Assembly: GCA_004154925.1 (NCBI GenBank)
Contig: QJNS01000050.1
Coordinates: 124,001 to 188,000, forward strand
Reading direction: 5' to 3'
Origin: Monosporascus cannonballus
Taxonomy: Eukaryota; Ascomycota; Sordariomycetes; Xylariales
Length of the DNA: 64,000 nt
Positions 63,991-64,000 of this stretch are shown here, piece by piece. Position numbers and translations under genes: made by a program. A model generated the notes under the pieces. It was not told the origin of the DNA. It searched no databases and saw only the letters and a program-made list of their open reading frames with translations. Numbering within the stretch: the stretch's first letter is position 1; each line of letters starts with the position of its first letter.

Positions 63991-64000
63991 ATTATTTTCT

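Noticed and set aside
1..64000. Mitochondrial, plastid or AT-rich protist DNA
   Set aside because: Chromodomain gypsy elements with TSDs, a spliced H3-like relic and strand-symmetric C-to-T/G-to-A decay point to RIP-mutated nuclear DNA of a fungus.
1..64000. A new functional system (defence, biosynthetic or otherwise)
   Set aside because: No intact multi-gene set exists; every recognisable protein is a broken transposon or histone relic.

Overview
The window looks like an AT-rich heterochromatic block from a filamentous ascomycete (Pezizomycotina); I cannot name the species. It holds layered copies of chromodomain Ty3/gypsy elements, two pogo-like DNA transposon relics and other repeats, nearly all ruined by C-to-T and G-to-A changes on both strands. 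That is the signature of repeat-induced point mutation (RIP). Reading frames are broken mostly by TAA/TAG where Gln or Trp is expected, and Cys, His, Asp and Gly codons have become Tyr, Tyr, Asn and Asn/Ser. Many of the surviving C's lie in CpG, as expected if CpA and other non-CpG contexts were preferred. I see no functional protein-coding gene, rRNA, tRNA or CRISPR array.

Layout. 1-1110 is a repeat (R) with a second direct copy at 41035-42070; both run into a GC-rich foldback-like motif. 1111-7640 is featureless, very AT-rich DNA. 7640-7910 plus 21842-22460 is one unknown ORF relic split by gypsy element B1 (7911-21836, + strand, TSD CAAAA). B1 is itself split by gypsy element A1 (9961-17188, + strand, TSD TAAAT). 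25898-26680 is a GC-rich island of palindromic GGGTACCC-type motifs. 29188-29552 plus 36830-36938 is a histone H3/CENP-A-like gene relic on the - strand, split by gypsy element A2 (29558-36829, - strand, TSD GTACT). 41035-42540 is the second R copy and its GC-rich foldback. 46950-49400 is an older gypsy pol relic (D). 50909-51102 is a likely MITE with TA target duplication. 53230-54051 plus 60767-61640 is a pogo-like transposase relic split by gypsy element B2 (54052-60766, - strand, TSD CAAAA/CAAAG). 61690-63650 is another gypsy relic (C), and 63739-63990 is the C-terminal end of a second pogo-like transposase on the - strand.

The elements do not cooperate; the window is an insertion history. 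Host ORFs (the H3-like gene, the unknown ORF, the pogo transposase) came first, gypsy insertions interrupted them, A1 landed inside B1, and RIP decayed the set. The best biological find is the CENP-A-like relic, whose exon, intron and insertion boundaries can all be placed. I did not find evidence for a new functional system.
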